From contig NC_134656.1 of assembly GCF_030463565.1 (NCBI RefSeq), forward strand, positions 4,202,501 to 4,266,500: a DNA stretch of 64,000 bases. The letters run 5' to 3'. This document shows, piece after piece, positions 35,101-49,100 of the stretch; position 1 is the first letter of the stretch, and the number at the start of each line of letters is the position of its first letter. The notes under the pieces were generated by a model. It was not told where the DNA came from and made no database searches. It saw nothing but the letters and a program-made list of their open reading frames with translations. The position numbers and the translations under genes are program-made. This stretch comes from Pelecanus crispus (lineage: Eukaryota; Chordata; Aves; Pelecaniformes; Pelecanidae).

Positions 35101-38100
35101 GGTCCTTTCGCAGAGCAGCGTCTGCATATCAATAAACTATCAAAGAACATTTTTCAGCACAGCTACTTTCTTTTTGGCTCTGTAATGCTTCCTCTGTAAT
35201 CACCAGTAATGAGAGATCTCTTCACACAGATGGAGGAACTTTGCTCCCGCCGCCTCTCTTCAGCGCCCTCCCTCAGTTACCATCCCTTATTTGTTCTCTC
35301 CAACCTGCAGTTACATAAATTGCTCCATTGTTCCAGAGGCATCACTGAAGCTTCATTAGCTCAAGTAGGAGGCTAGAGAAGAAGAGAGAACGCAAGAAGG
35401 AGCTTTTGTTGAAAAACACCTGTCTGGGATAATTAATGAGATTTGCCAAGAGGGATGGGCTTTGAAATCGGGAAGATGTGATTATATTTTGATTTGAAAG
35501 AATGCTAATGGTTTTCCTTCCATGTTTGTAAATGAACATTCATTTTCATAGCAGAACTAGGACAGAAAGACCGTAGGTTAGCATCCTTGCTAGAAAGAAG
35601 TTTAACAACATGATTTCTGTGAGGGAAGTGTAATTTTTCATAACCCCAGCTCCCATGCAGTGACACCAGCACAACCTTGCAGTGCAGACCTGGTCTTGAA
35701 CAAGACCTTCTCCACTCTACAGAACTCATTCTGCAAATAGATGGGACAAATAAGGAGTATTGTTATCCTTACTTCTGATGTGGGAATTGCAGACAAGAAT
35801 AAGAGCACTTTGCTAGCCACCCTGGATGAGTGCCACAAAAGGGAAAAGCTCTCTTGATTTCTAACCCCACAAAGCTAGCCTTTCGTGCAAGATTTCACAG
35901 ATGTCCTTGCAGACAGTAGGGAACTCGCAGCACTTCCGTGTTCCCTTAACCTTGACTTAAACCTCCTTCTTTCCTCCTTACCATTGCACAACATACTTTT
36001 CTGCCAATATAGTTATATTTGCAGGATTAAGGAATTATGGGGTTTAGAAAAGCAACTAGGAATTCTGCAGGGTGAAACGCATTATCTATTACCTGGTGCC
36101 ATCATTTTATTGAGATATAAAACTATCATTGGCATTCACTTCAACAAACCCAACCGCTACCTGGGAGAGGAAGACTTGTACATACCTCAAAGGCAAGAAA
36201 AGCCCGGGTCTGTTCCTGAACTTCTTGTTGTGAGCTCAGGAATGCTGATGACTCGTTAAATCAGCACCATTTTTATTGCTACAGTCCAGGATGCATGAGC
36301 ATGACTTATTACTAGGTATTTACAAGCCCCTCATTTTTACTCCATAATTTACAAGCTGCTTGCACAGTCTGGGTACAAAAGGGAACTAACGTTTAAACCA
36401 ATTACCAAGCATTACAGGTTGAGCTACGCATGCATATTTGTGGGGGAAGAACAAGACTATTATTTTTCCATTTGTGAAATTCTACAACCTGAAACAATTT
36501 TTTAAATGACTCAGATGCACCAAGCAGGACTTTTTGTTGTGTTGTAAAGGCTTTTCTTACACATCAAATACCTGTCAATAATTCCTAGGACCCCCTGCCA
36601 TAACATACAATGATTATGTATTAGAGATGGCAAGGGAAGGGTATAAAGGTAGGTAGTCGTGGTACGTGTGTGTACAAACACCACAAGCATCCCTCCTGTG
36701 CATGTAAATGCCCAATTCATGACAAAAATACAGTTTTTATAGGCAGGCTGTGCCCACAACTTAGGCATCTGTTCTTTTAAGCACAAAAGTGCATCTGTGA
36801 TGCGACACTGACTTTTGAATGATTTTTAACATGATATCCTAGGATTTAGCAGCACAATTAACACTGAAGGAAAACTGATTGCAAAGTAGTTAATAATCTC
36901 ATTCAAGGTATCTCTGAGCAGTCACAAACAACAACTCTGCTAGAACTGCAATGACAGTTCTGGCAAATTTTTTAGTCGTTAAGTAACAGCTCACACACAG
37001 CTTTAGTCATTAGAAGCTGTTTATTGAACAACAAACAATAATGGGAGTTGCATATATAATTCCTTGAACATGAGGTTGCACGTACACCCTGCAGTGTTCA
37101 TGAATTGATGATGGATTGACAAAGTAGAGCAATTACCCTCCATTATGAAAATAATTTATACTCTAAGAAGCACAAATTTAATAGACCATTACAGCTAAAG
37201 CACTGTTTAATATCTCTGGTACAACTTGTATTCAAAATATACAGGGATAAAATAATATGTATAATACTTGCATGAAGCCCATGTTAAGTGCTCAGAGAAC
37301 TAGGCATTAAGCTGTTACTCAAAAGCTTTCACGAAAATAACAAGTAAGAAGATCCTTTGTTGTTGCCATTTATACTTGTAATCGAAATGAAGGTCACAAA
37401 GTACTTTACAGAACTGTACAGACAGAAGAATGCTGACAAATAGCTAATTCTAGAGTAAGGGAAAGACTGACGTCAAACATGCATGGATGATGTCATCGCA
37501 AGTATACAGCAACAAGGCAAATGAAAACCTCAGCAAAGGACCAAAATGCCCAACATATCCTTTCTGAAGTTCTCACTGGGAAGAACTCATGCAGACTGAA
37601 GTATGCAGAACAGTTCAGCTATTTCAGAAAGATAAAGAGCTGAAATCCCTTAGAAATTCCCCCTCAGAAATCCCACATGTTCCTGACCTCTGCTTCAAAG
37701 TGACCATCTCAAAAAATTATTTCTGAGGACATGGGTTTTACAATAATTTCCCTTGAAAAAACTATAAATTCCACCTTCCTTCGTTCATCTCTTGAGAGGT
37801 GGCACCAGCTAAGGTACTGAACAGAAGACTATCAGGGAAATCAACTATTTAAGGTCATTATGATCAACTCTTCTTAATAACCATGTTTTCACCTCAGCAA
37901 TTAATTCACTGAGTACTGTTTGCTATGCATAGCTTCAGTAGAGTGCCTTCCAAGCACAATTTATAGATAGGGAAAACTTCCAATCAGTATTAATCACTCA
38001 CAACTGTAGCCTGACAAGTTATCAAACCAGCAGGTAATAGAACAGAAGAATTGCCTCCTCCACACCAAAGCAAAACAAAACATGAACTTCAGTTAGCCTA

Positions 38101-41100
38101 AATGCCACTTGTACAACAATCTCTAAAGAGGTATTTGTGTGCTGTCAGGATCTACCAAACTGCCTTAGAAAAACAGATACATTAGCTATCAAAGACAAGA
38201 ACAAGCATAAAATACTTTCTGAGAAAATCTGAACAGGTTCCTCCTTTATTCAAATACATTTGTGACCCTCTGCAATTATTTTCTCCATTAATATATAAGC
38301 ACTTAGGCTTTACTAGCATGAAAATGGAAATATAGCTATTTTTTACCTTGAATATTCACTAAAGGCAAATTTCCAACCGTGCACTCATTCATCAAGCGAC
38401 CTGGTTAGTTAAATGTATTATTGGTTTTGTTCCAGACTAAATACATTAGGAAATTAACTTCTGTAGCACTAACTTAATTTAGTCTTAATATACAATTCTA
38501 GAACTGTTCTGTGTTGATCAGTTTCATAAGCCACTTCAATACATTTAATAAGCATTAAAAAAATCACTAGCTTTAGAACATTCAATTAGTGATAGTTTAC
38601 ATGAATTAGCAGCACCAGTTAATAAACTGTACATGTTTCATGTGGCAATTTTTGTTATTCATCCACAAATCAAGTTTTATTCAATGTGAAAAAAATCCTG
38701 AATGCCTAAAGAAAGAAAAAATAGATATCTTGAGTTGGCTCACAGAAAGCTCCAGACTGCAATAGCATGAAGAGGGTAAAATGGATACTGGAGGATTTTG
38801 CGGAGGGCAGATGTGAAGCAGCGTGCTGAACCGGGCATCTCTTCGGTGAGTCGTGTATTTCTGTGCTTCTCTGCACACATTTAGGTGAAGCACTTTGAAG
38901 CTACAAATGCAAATATGACATATACGGTTAACCACAAGTTACACTTGTACAAGGCACCTAGGATAAAAATAGCAGTGTTTACAGGCCATAGTGCTACTAC
39001 ACTCAATTTTTTCCAGGTCCTCTGCCTTGCCACAGGTTTCCTATGTGACTGTGCAAGTCACTGGGGTCCAAATCCAGACAGATACTTAAATTCAGAATTT
39101 CTAAAATTCAGTGGGATGTAGGCTTTTCCCAGCCTGGCTAGTTTTGGACCCCAGCCTCCTGTGATTCAGTTTCTACCAGTGAGAAGCTTAATAAATCACT
39201 CTCAAGCATAAGGCGTTGTAATATTAAAAAAAAAAGATATGATGTGAAACACATGAAATTTTCATCCCTCAAAGCCATTTTCCTAATGGTGATAAATTAG
39301 TTAGTGAAGCTAGGAAATTTCGGTTGATATAGAAACAGAGATGAGTTAGCTTACCAAAATAAAATACATTTTTTACATCTATAGTTACAGGGGCCATAAA
39401 GACCTTGCACAGCTAGCATGGGACTTAACCTGTAGCATAGATGGGCAAGCTTCAAAACCACAACTTCTGGCACTGAAGTTATTAAATGTCACCAGGTTTT
39501 GTTTTTCTAGACAGAGCTCACTGTCCCAGTAATTGTCGATTTGAACTACTGTTTTAAACTTCCATTACATGTCTGGTGTGGGGGTGGGTAAATGAAGAAA
39601 ATAAACATTTTCTAAAATAATGCAGTAAAAAAAACATGGATTTAATATGGTGACCTTTTACCAGGTTATTTTTTAAATGTGATAAATGTGTGTCCTGTCT
39701 GGACAAAGCAAACTAGCTGCCCAAACTCATCTTCCTGATTTGTAACAGAGGAAAACAACAGGAAATGAACAGCCACAAACCAGTATGATTTCATGAATAA
39801 GATAATCAAAATATGGATACTTCATCTGTAATATCACAGATGTCTTCTTGACAACCGGTGTTTTAGCAATTACATTGCCTCATGCAAATATTTTTCTTCA
39901 TAAGCATTTTCCACTTCTAGTGGAAGATTAATTTATCTAGATTTAGACAGTGAATAGCTAACTTCTACCAATGGTTGATTAGCGTGTGTACAAAGGAAGC
40001 ACCGGGTGGGGATTCACATGTCTTTGGAAAACAGCGATGTTCCAATCTCAGTGGTAATTAAGCCCCGAGGAACCAAATGTCAAGATTCAAATGAGAAATC
40101 TTTAAAACTATGACCAAGCTTTTCCATATGCTAAAATTGATCCCAACCCATACATGTTTTGCAAAATACTGTCTCACCTACAGATAAATTGACTATCGAT
40201 TTCTCCAGTTACAAAGACAAAAAGGCACCCACTGAGGATTTGAATAACAAAAGATAATTTGTTCTGCAGTTAGTTTTCAGTCCTGCTTTTCAATCAGTGC
40301 TAATAAGTCCGGATCTAAGTGCATTTCTGAAGCATGCATTTTAAAAGGAGATTTAGTCTGTGTAAAACATTTTCAGCATATGTGAATAAGCACAAGGCTC
40401 TTCATGTTTTGAGCCTTATTTTACCCAGTAACCGTGACATAAAATAACAGCATTTAAGTATACTGCAATGCTACATTCAGGTTAAAAAAAAAACAAAACA
40501 AAACCAAAACCAACCCCCACAAAAACAAAACCCCACAACCTGGGCCTGGGTCACCACTGCATTATGGCAGAGTGACTCCAATTAAAATTAATGGAATGTT
40601 ACCAGAATAAAATGGATTGTAAGAAAGTAACCAGCCATACCCATTACCTCTTACTGAAACTGAGCATGCAGACATGAGTTAGTTATTAACCCATAATTAT
40701 ACAGTTTAGTAGTATGGCTAGTCTTTTGTCTTCACTCATCATTCAGGAAATAGATATATAATACACAAATACTTTCACTTTGGTGACAGAACAGTATAGC
40801 AATAAGCAAAGAACAGAGCTTAACCAAGGAATGCACACTTCAAGGAGTCAAAGTGGTATTTCGTATAGACAGGGGCAGAGAAAAAACAAACTTGTGGATA
40901 TGAAATCAGATGCTGTTAAGGCCTCCTTGGACAACTGTATTTCAATCAGGAAAAAAGGAGATGAAAAATTATTCTCAGTGGGAAAATGAAGGACAAACAA
41001 TCTCAATATTAAAACAAGGCTGATAAGAATCTCCCTGCCTTTGTCCTACCAGCTATGTTTTATGTCTCAGAAAAATGGGCACATACCACATAATAAATTT

Positions 41101-44100
41101 CAGAACCTCATAGAGAAAAATCGAGAGTGCAGCCTGAAGGTAGCTTTGTTCTATTATCAAGAGTTGCAAAATCATCCCTTATCATTACTGGCACACATAT
41201 ATAACCTCCTCTCCAAATATTAATAATGTCAGTCTTTCCAGACCTCTGTAGTGCAGGCACAATTAATCCCTATTTAACAAGATGGGGAAACTTGTTAATG
41301 GGGAACAGCACTGGAAGCTGCAGTATGGAAGACAAACAGAAGAAAACAGAGCTGTTCCTTAAAGGCCAGGCACACATCAATATTGGGATGAAGTTCAGCA
41401 ATATCAGGATGAAGTTTTAATTTATATCAAACCCATTTTCACACTGGTGATGAACTTCATTATTAACAGAACTGGTCCAAAACCAAAATATAACTTTCAC
41501 AGGAATGACAAGGCTGTTGACCTGTTGAAGAAATGCGGAGCCCCAAACTTACCTTCTACAAACTTCTCCCTACACCCACTGTACAGTGCACTACCTCTCC
41601 CAAAAAGCCTCATCTCTCATAACTTGTATGCAAGACAACAATCTCCAGACTATGGGCTATGGTGTCCCCAAAAGTAAGAGCTCCCAAAGTAAAGGTAATC
41701 TTGCTACTAGTAAAAATCCGTTTTTACACAACAATGATATTCGTAGAAAGATTAAGCCAAAGCATATATTGTCTTAATTTCCATTGCAGAGTTAACAGTT
41801 CAAAGAACACATCAACATTCCAGCAGCCTGTCTGCTCCCTATTTATGTTCCACCTGCCATTCAATTAATAACTCATTAAGTTGCACACCAGCAACACACC
41901 TCACCTGTGGTCCCAACATGAACCTTACATTACAGGTGTCGGCCAGCGAGCCCAGTTAGCAATATCCTGCGGAAGACAAGACAGCAAAGAAGTTAGATTG
42001 GTGTTCTGTATCCAGTAGCTTGTACAAACGTGCAAACTACACTACGGCAAGGTCCCATTCTATCAGCACTAGCGTCTCTGGTTCACAGCCATTCCTGTAA
42101 TTCTGTGATTTGAATCAATATTTAAAACCAACAGATTACGAGTTTTTAAACATGTTCAAGTCAGAGTACCTATTCACTTGCCACAAATTTACTTAAAAAT
42201 AAAAATCACTATGAAGAGGCCTAATAAATACACATACAATAGTGAAAGACATTTTCCTTCCAACAGAAGAAGAAACCAAGTGAGCTTGGACACTTCTGGC
42301 AGCCTTCACTTTTCATTGCATTTGAGCAACTGGTGACCTACTGCTACTTTAATATTGCAACTCTAAGCATACATATTATGAATACATATATGGATACATA
42401 TATGAATACAGGCAGACATTACATGGCATCTGGGGTCGTGTCCTGCATCTCCTGCGCCATGCCAAGTCCCTGAGCAGCGGTACCTGCACAGCCTCCCTGG
42501 CGCTAGCAGCAGGGTGCTGGCTGCCCTTGCTCTCCTCCCAGCACGGTGCTGTGGCAGAGCAGAACCACTCAGCACAGGTTCAGCGAGGGCCCCATTTTTA
42601 TTGCCGTCGGTTCAATTCATTGCAGACATATTCTGATTCACCTTAAAAAAATACCATGTAATAAACAAAAAAAGCGCTTAATAAAACCACATAAGTAAAG
42701 CAGATTGCAAAATATACCATGCTTAAACACACCGATTCAATGTTTCGTTTCATTTCATGTACTGCAGTGAGTCTTCAACATCCTCATGTTTAAAAAGTGT
42801 GGTCCTTTTTAATGCTTGTTTTTACATTAGCATTTCATTTTCTTTTTCTGTTCAATTGATATCACCTACACTTTCCAAGAATCTACAAAGGGGGAGAGGA
42901 ATGCAAATAAACATAACCCCCCCCCCACAACTGGCACTAAAATACTCTTGTAATAATGTACTAAAAAATGTATTAAAAAGATGAGTACTAGAACTGTAAA
43001 GTGATAAACAAAATTACAGCTCAAGCTTCTCTAGAAAATGTAAAATAGACTGGATTTCAATTCACATTAAAATAAGGCTTATTGTCAGACTGAGAAATAA
43101 AATCCCCCATCTCTTTCCTCTTGTCAACTTGAAAATCAAGGACAACGTCAAAGGTTTCAGCAGAGGAAAGCAAAAGCTGGTTAAGGAAAAGTGCAGAAGA
43201 AAGCCACCAAAACCCTGCCAAAACCTTAACCAAAACAAGCCCACCCACCCACCCCCCACAACCCCAGCCAAAAAAACAGTGGGAAGAAACCCCATAGCAC
43301 ATCATTCTCTCCCTTAACCTGATTTTTTTCTTCTCTTGTTCCTAGACATAAAATGAGTTTCCTTTGCAAGTACCTTATTTTCAGCAGAACCAGGGGTTAC
43401 TCCTCAGTCCTGTAGCTCGTAATTAGAATGGGATGCAAGAGATCTTCATGCTAAAACTGAAGGAGCACTATGGAGAAACGTGACCCAAGCTATTAACTCA
43501 GGTTTGTGCAGAGCAGCACAAACCCACTCCTTTTGTCTGGCATTAACATAGGGACCTCTAGCATGAGGTTACTTCATTTGGTGTAGATGTATGCTGACTA
43601 CAGCAAGTTAAAGCTCCAGTTGTTCCAACACTAAAGCTGGAGCTATGTGGCACTTTTCACCGACAGATGAAGGAGTATGTGCTCCTGTAAAGCCTCTTTC
43701 AACCCTACAAGCATGTGGTTAGGAACTTGGTACTGTCATCTCAGAACAGGTGGCTGCAATGTTGAGAACAAAGAAACCAATTACACGATCAATAGGACAT
43801 TCTGTTAAGCTATCTAGCAACCTGCTGTGCTTTTTGCACATCAGTACACAAAATACTCTCCACTCCAAGAACTGAGGTTGCATGAGCACTAGGAAGTAAG
43901 GGTGAAAGCTCCTGTGAGCAGAGGCTTTTAAATCAGTCTCTGTCATTCTCAAAGACTGACAAATACCAAAATGCAGTCAGAGCGAGCACAAAGTATTTGT
44001 AGGTATCAAATGTTCTGCAGCGAAGCTGCACCAGCTTTTGTGTTCAGGCAATCTTCTCCTGGACTTAACAAATGTGGCTGACAAACAGGTAGCAATAGAA

Positions 44101-45450
44101 GGAAATAGAACAGTGAAGCCTAAAAAATGCTGCACAAAACCAAACAGAAGGACAGAACTGAGTATTAACTTCTACCTAATTCTTTGGTAAATCCCAGGGA
44201 TGAAGCAAGTATGAAACAAAACATAAGAGCAACTCTGGGATTTAATACTTGTTCTCACTTTTTCCTGACCATATTTATACCAATATCACTGCTTATAATG
44301 CATAGATTACTTCCCACACCTGATCACAGATAGAAATCCTCAGAATGTGAATTTAGGAGAGGTAATTGCGTGCCCATATTTTTATTTAATAATTCAGGCA
44401 TTTGAGTTGACCTTGCACTTTTTCAGAACAAAAACCTGCTGCTCTTAAGAATAAGAAGCGGCATGCACCTTCTTTCTTATACAGGCACAGTTAGTTATAA
44501 TTCATAATCATAATCACAGAGCTGATCCCAACACCAATACAGCAGCAGGGCGTAAGTTCAGCTTTAATTTAGAGGTTGAACAAGACTGCGCCTTTCCAGT
44601 CGTAGGCAGTCAGGGAAAAATATCCATCCTTCATGGAAGCCAGGAAAGCCAGCCTTTCAAGGATGCACCATTCACAAGCATTAGGGTATTAGAAATCAGA
44701 TCAAACAAAATGTGCAAAGTGACAGAAGCAGAGAGAACTATCACCTTCTCTGTAGTCTAGAGAAGTAGTCAGAAGCTACAGCTGATTTTTTACTTTTAAA
44801 CCCACCAAGCAATTCCCACTACTGCTGATACAACAGAAAATAGCCAATTTTAGTTTAAACATAATGAAATCCTTATCTGTAAGCTAAGAAAGCTTAACCA
44901 AAGACAAGTGATAGGTGCACGTTTTATAATGCACAAAACTGTCCTTAACTATTCTATTTCCCAAAAAAACAAAGCCAAGTTTACAAACATCACATCTTCT
45001 ATTTTATGATGGTGCTGATGAAGTTTACTTGGTACTTCACTGATGTGACAAAGTGTATGCAAGGTCAGTAATTCCAGACTAACTTTGCCTTCCAAACCAG
45101 CAGTCTGCTTTAAAAAAATCAAGAAACATAAGTAAATGCTCAAGAACAGCTGTTTCTCTTGACTACTTAAGTATTTGTGTCTCAGCATTCCATAAGTCTG
45201 CTATGGTCCCTTATGAAAAAGCTTAATAATATGTTTTGATAAATTTTGACTTTTCACTATCAGGATAGTCATCTTCTACACAGAATATAACCAGAGTATA
45301 CAGAAGCGGCTCTTCTTTCAGCATGAGGAGAGAGCAAAGACCCACTGTTCTAAATGAAGATCTCTGAATTGCTAGCGAACAAAATTTAAGAACAGTGTCC
45401 ACAGAATGACATAGTAAAAAAAAAAAAAAAAGGCAAAGAACTGTATTTTT
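32131..45450. other. AT-rich intergenic region between HRH3 and MTG2
   Basis: About 13 kb of AT-rich DNA between two convergent genes. Open frames are short and match nothing recognised, and no CR1 or LTR copy was seen. There are homopolymer and simple runs: A13-14 near 32232, a CA/CCA-rich stretch at 40486-40540, and C-runs at about 42918. Several reversed polyadenylation signals (TTTATT, for example in GCTGTTTATTGAAC near 37020 and CCATTTTTATTGCC near 42595) would allow minus-strand transcripts to end here, but none can be assigned. Confidence 0.55.
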
Positions 45451-45452
45451 CT

Positions 45453-45458
45453 TTTATT
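45453..45458 (-). terminator. MTG2: Distal MTG2 polyadenylation signal candidate
   Basis: TTTATT on the plus strand (AATAAA on the transcript strand), about 730 nt after the MTG2 stop. It is an alternative to the nearer signal at 45782. Confidence 0.35.
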
Positions 45459-45781
45459 TGGAGTATCTAAGCCTAGGATTTCTCAGAACACTGCTTGAGA
45501 TTCCTCGAAGAAACTGGAGAACTCGGAAGTGAGTCTCAAATGACTGTTCCCTGGCTAGTTCATACAGCTACTTAGCTGCTGCCAGCATTTAAAGATAGTT
45601 AATTATTTATACTAATGAGGACATAATTTCAATCCTTAATTGCAGCTGTTTCATGCTCCTTGTCCCTAAAAACAGTGAGCTGCTGTGCCTCCTCTGAGAA
45701 AAACAAAAGAGGAGAAAAGTTTAAGAGAAGATGACTGAAAGTGGTTACGGTATAAAAACATAAACATGGGACCACCTTGTT

Positions 45782-45787
45782 TTTATT
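45782..45787 (-). terminator. MTG2: MTG2 polyadenylation signal candidate
   Basis: TTTATT on the plus strand (AATAAA on the transcript strand), about 400 nt after the MTG2 stop. This is the first canonical hexamer downstream. Usage is unproven. Confidence 0.4.
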
Positions 45788-46187
45788 TTAGAATTTTTGA
45801 TAAGTGAAAATTGAGAAGTCACTTCAATCCAGAAAGCAAGCCAGCATCTCTTGCAGATCATGAATTTCAGTCATTTCTGCTAGACAGCATTCGTTTCATT
45901 CCATGATTAACTAATGCCAAACTAGATCCAGGTTTCCAATTCAACACCAATCATGATTACAATTTTCAAATTTTGTTGTAAAACACCTGAGACACCTCAA
46001 AGGTGAGCAAACAAACAAAATTTTTCCAGTGCAGCAGTCCAGAACAAATCCACATGCTGTGCCCCTTGCATTTATAAAAAAAAAACCCCACACCATAAAA
46101 AACCCAAAAATCACACAGATGCAATCTAATCAAATTATGATTTTTTTTTTTTTCTCCTTCCAGTACAGTTCACAGTAGTTCTGGTTT

Positions 46188-49100
46188 CTACCACCTGACG
46201 GGGCTTTGCCCTCGTGACTTTTCTGTCTTCACATAAGTGTCATACAGTTCTCTCAAATGCAACAACAGTTCCTCTAGGTTGTCTCCTGTCAATGCAGACA
46301 ACGCAATGACCCGGTCACCGATCTGTTCTTTAAGGAGAGGCAGATTGATCCTGGACTGAGCAAGGTCAATCTTATTCCCGATGACAACACAAGGCCTCTC
46401 AGACAATCCTTTTTTATATTGTTCCAGTTCATATTTTAAGTCTTGCAGCTGAATCCATGGCTGAGACACAGAGAGATCCACCACGTATAAGAGAAAGCGG
46501 CAGCGTTCAATATGCCTTAGGAAGGCCATCCCAAGGCCCCTGTTCTGATGAGCACCTTTTATAAGGCCAGGAATGTCAGCAACTACGAGAGAAATTTCAC
46601 AGTGAATCCATCACATCCAACAACAACAACAACAACAAAAAAACACCACCAAAAAAAACCAGTCTTTTACTGGCCAGTGCAAGTACTTTTAGAATTACAG
46701 CTCAATGCATCAATATTAAAGCACACCTCACGTTAAGTTTGGCTGCTATTATCTTTTAAAATGCCTAAATTTAGATCACTCCAGTGAAGACAGAATACAG
46801 ATTGCTAGTTATATATTAAGGCTAGTTAGATATTAAGGGCAAATATAAGTGAACATGAAATGGGCTTTCAGTATTATTTGAAGTTCTTTAGAACCAGCAA
46901 GAATTCTACAGCACTGCTAAACTTTCTTCTGCAGCATTTCAAAGAATAACCCAGGTGACATAAATTGCTATCAAGGTATACACAACATGCTACAATTCTT
47001 ACCTGCTACTTGTTCATAGTCTTGATAGTGGACAACGCCGACGTGGGGATTTAGGGTTGTGAATGGGTAGGCAGCCACTGCTGGCTTTGCACTGGAGATT
47101 GCTCTCAAAAGCGATGATTTGCCAGCATTGGGAAAGCCCACCTGGAACACAAACACTCATTAAAGCCACAGTTCTAGGTTAATCCTGATTAAAAAAAACT
47201 GTAAGCTTTTGTAGATGTGGCAAAGTTCTTCCGGCATGAATATAACAACATCAGTTTTGTGTACTTAGTTCTGAAAAGCATCCTGATTTCCCTTTTTTGG
47301 TTCTCCTAAACCCTGTTTTATTTATATGTTTATTTCTCATAAACATTAAATAGATCAAACATAGAAGGGTCCCCGTAACTTTTTTTGTGCCATCTTACGT
47401 ATTTACTTTGTTCAGAGCCGAAAGGGTATATACCATAAGATCTCTTTTACCCTGAAATAATGTTATGACACTTTGCCCTGCACTTCCCATTTTATCTGTG
47501 TTTTCTAACTCTGATTTATTATTTTCCAAAAGAATTAAGAATTGGCTTTGTCCCTGACTCAGTAACATAGTTTGGCCTATAAGTAACCAGAATGTCTACA
47601 AGTTTGGGATTTTCATGGTTTCGACATCAAAGCATTAAACTGAAACTTGGCCTTCTGAGGAGAAGGCAAGAATTTAAACAAACCTATCCCAGAAATGAAG
47701 TTACTCTGGGATATCCTATAGTTGACATACGATAGCTACACAGATGGTCAATAATCCTCAGATGAAAGTAGATCAAATCCTAAATTCTCCTATTTGCTGA
47801 TGTCAGACACTCTGAATTCTTGAGGAAGTGAAGTACAGAACAGATTCATCTCAGATTTCCAAATTAGTGCCAGAAATCTGAGAAGTGGACCAGAGTGTCC
47901 AGCTGGTCAGAGAATTAAGTGTATTGATCCACCAATGCCAACTCCTTTCTTAGTCTCTAAATAAATTCACAAAATTCTGCTAGACCACAGTTATTCTGCA
48001 GCTGTTGAACTACAGCAAGAACTCTTTTCAGCAAAGCATAACTTTAACTGCTTTACCAGCTGGTGTTAAAACATTTCCATATTTAAAAATGAAAACAGCT
48101 TAAGCCCTAAATTGACTTAGCATTCATGTCTAAATAGTATTTTCATTTCAGAGGATGCTAAACCTGAAACTAACCAAGTCAAATGTTTAATATCTGTAAA
48201 AAGAGAAATATAGGGACAAAACAGAAGATGATTTGAACTTTATCAGTTTTCTTTTTTTTTTTTTTAAAAAACCTAAGGAAACAGAAATTAATTTAATAGA
48301 ACTCTCCATACTGTTCATCTGCAGAACTGGCAGGCAAAGCCTGCTGTACATCATCAGCGAGTCTGTTAATGACTGATGAACCTTACACATTGCTTTTCTA
48401 TATAGAGTGTTGATTTTGGCAAAAGTAGGATGACATCAAATAGTAAGAGAGTGACAGCTCTGCAAATCACTTTGGACACCCTTCTACCAAGTAAGAGCAA
48501 GAAAGCATCGAGTTGCATCTCTAAACAAGCAAGCCAAAAGGCTAACAAAAATGTTTTCAAACATTATTTCTTCAGTCAGTCAAGTGCCTACAATGATAAG
48601 GAAGTTGAAGAAGCACAGTGACACTCACCAAGCCTGCATGAGCTGTTGTCTTGAGTTCCAGATGGAGAACCCTTTCCTGACCTGGCTCTCCCGGAGTAAA
48701 TAATGTTGGAGCTCGGTTTTCATTGGAAAGAAAAAACCGATTACCTTTCCCTCCAGCTCCTCCATAAGCTGCAACATACTCTTCACCGTGTCGAGTGAGG
48801 TCAGCCACAACTTTCCCATCCTCCTTAACCAATGTACCTACAGGGACCTTAAAGTGAAGAGAGATGCAAGCATTACACTGAAGCTCAAACTCCACAGCAG
48901 AGCTGTCTTCAGCAGATCCTTCACCAGCTGATTTCAGATTTGTTGAAAATCATTCCTCCATATTCTCAAGCTGGGGAATCAAAAAAGAGAAGTTTACTCT
49001 ATGAGGCTCGCTTTCTGGACCCAAACAGCACTGTCAGGCATTTACACTTCATTAAAATGTTAACAGTACCATAACTCTCTTTCTCTCCTTTTATGCAAAG

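Noticed and set aside
46141-46153. Poly-T run next to the MTG2 stop as a sign of a retrocopy
   Set aside because: The gene has five introns with proper splice sites. The run is a local A-tract in the 3' UTR.
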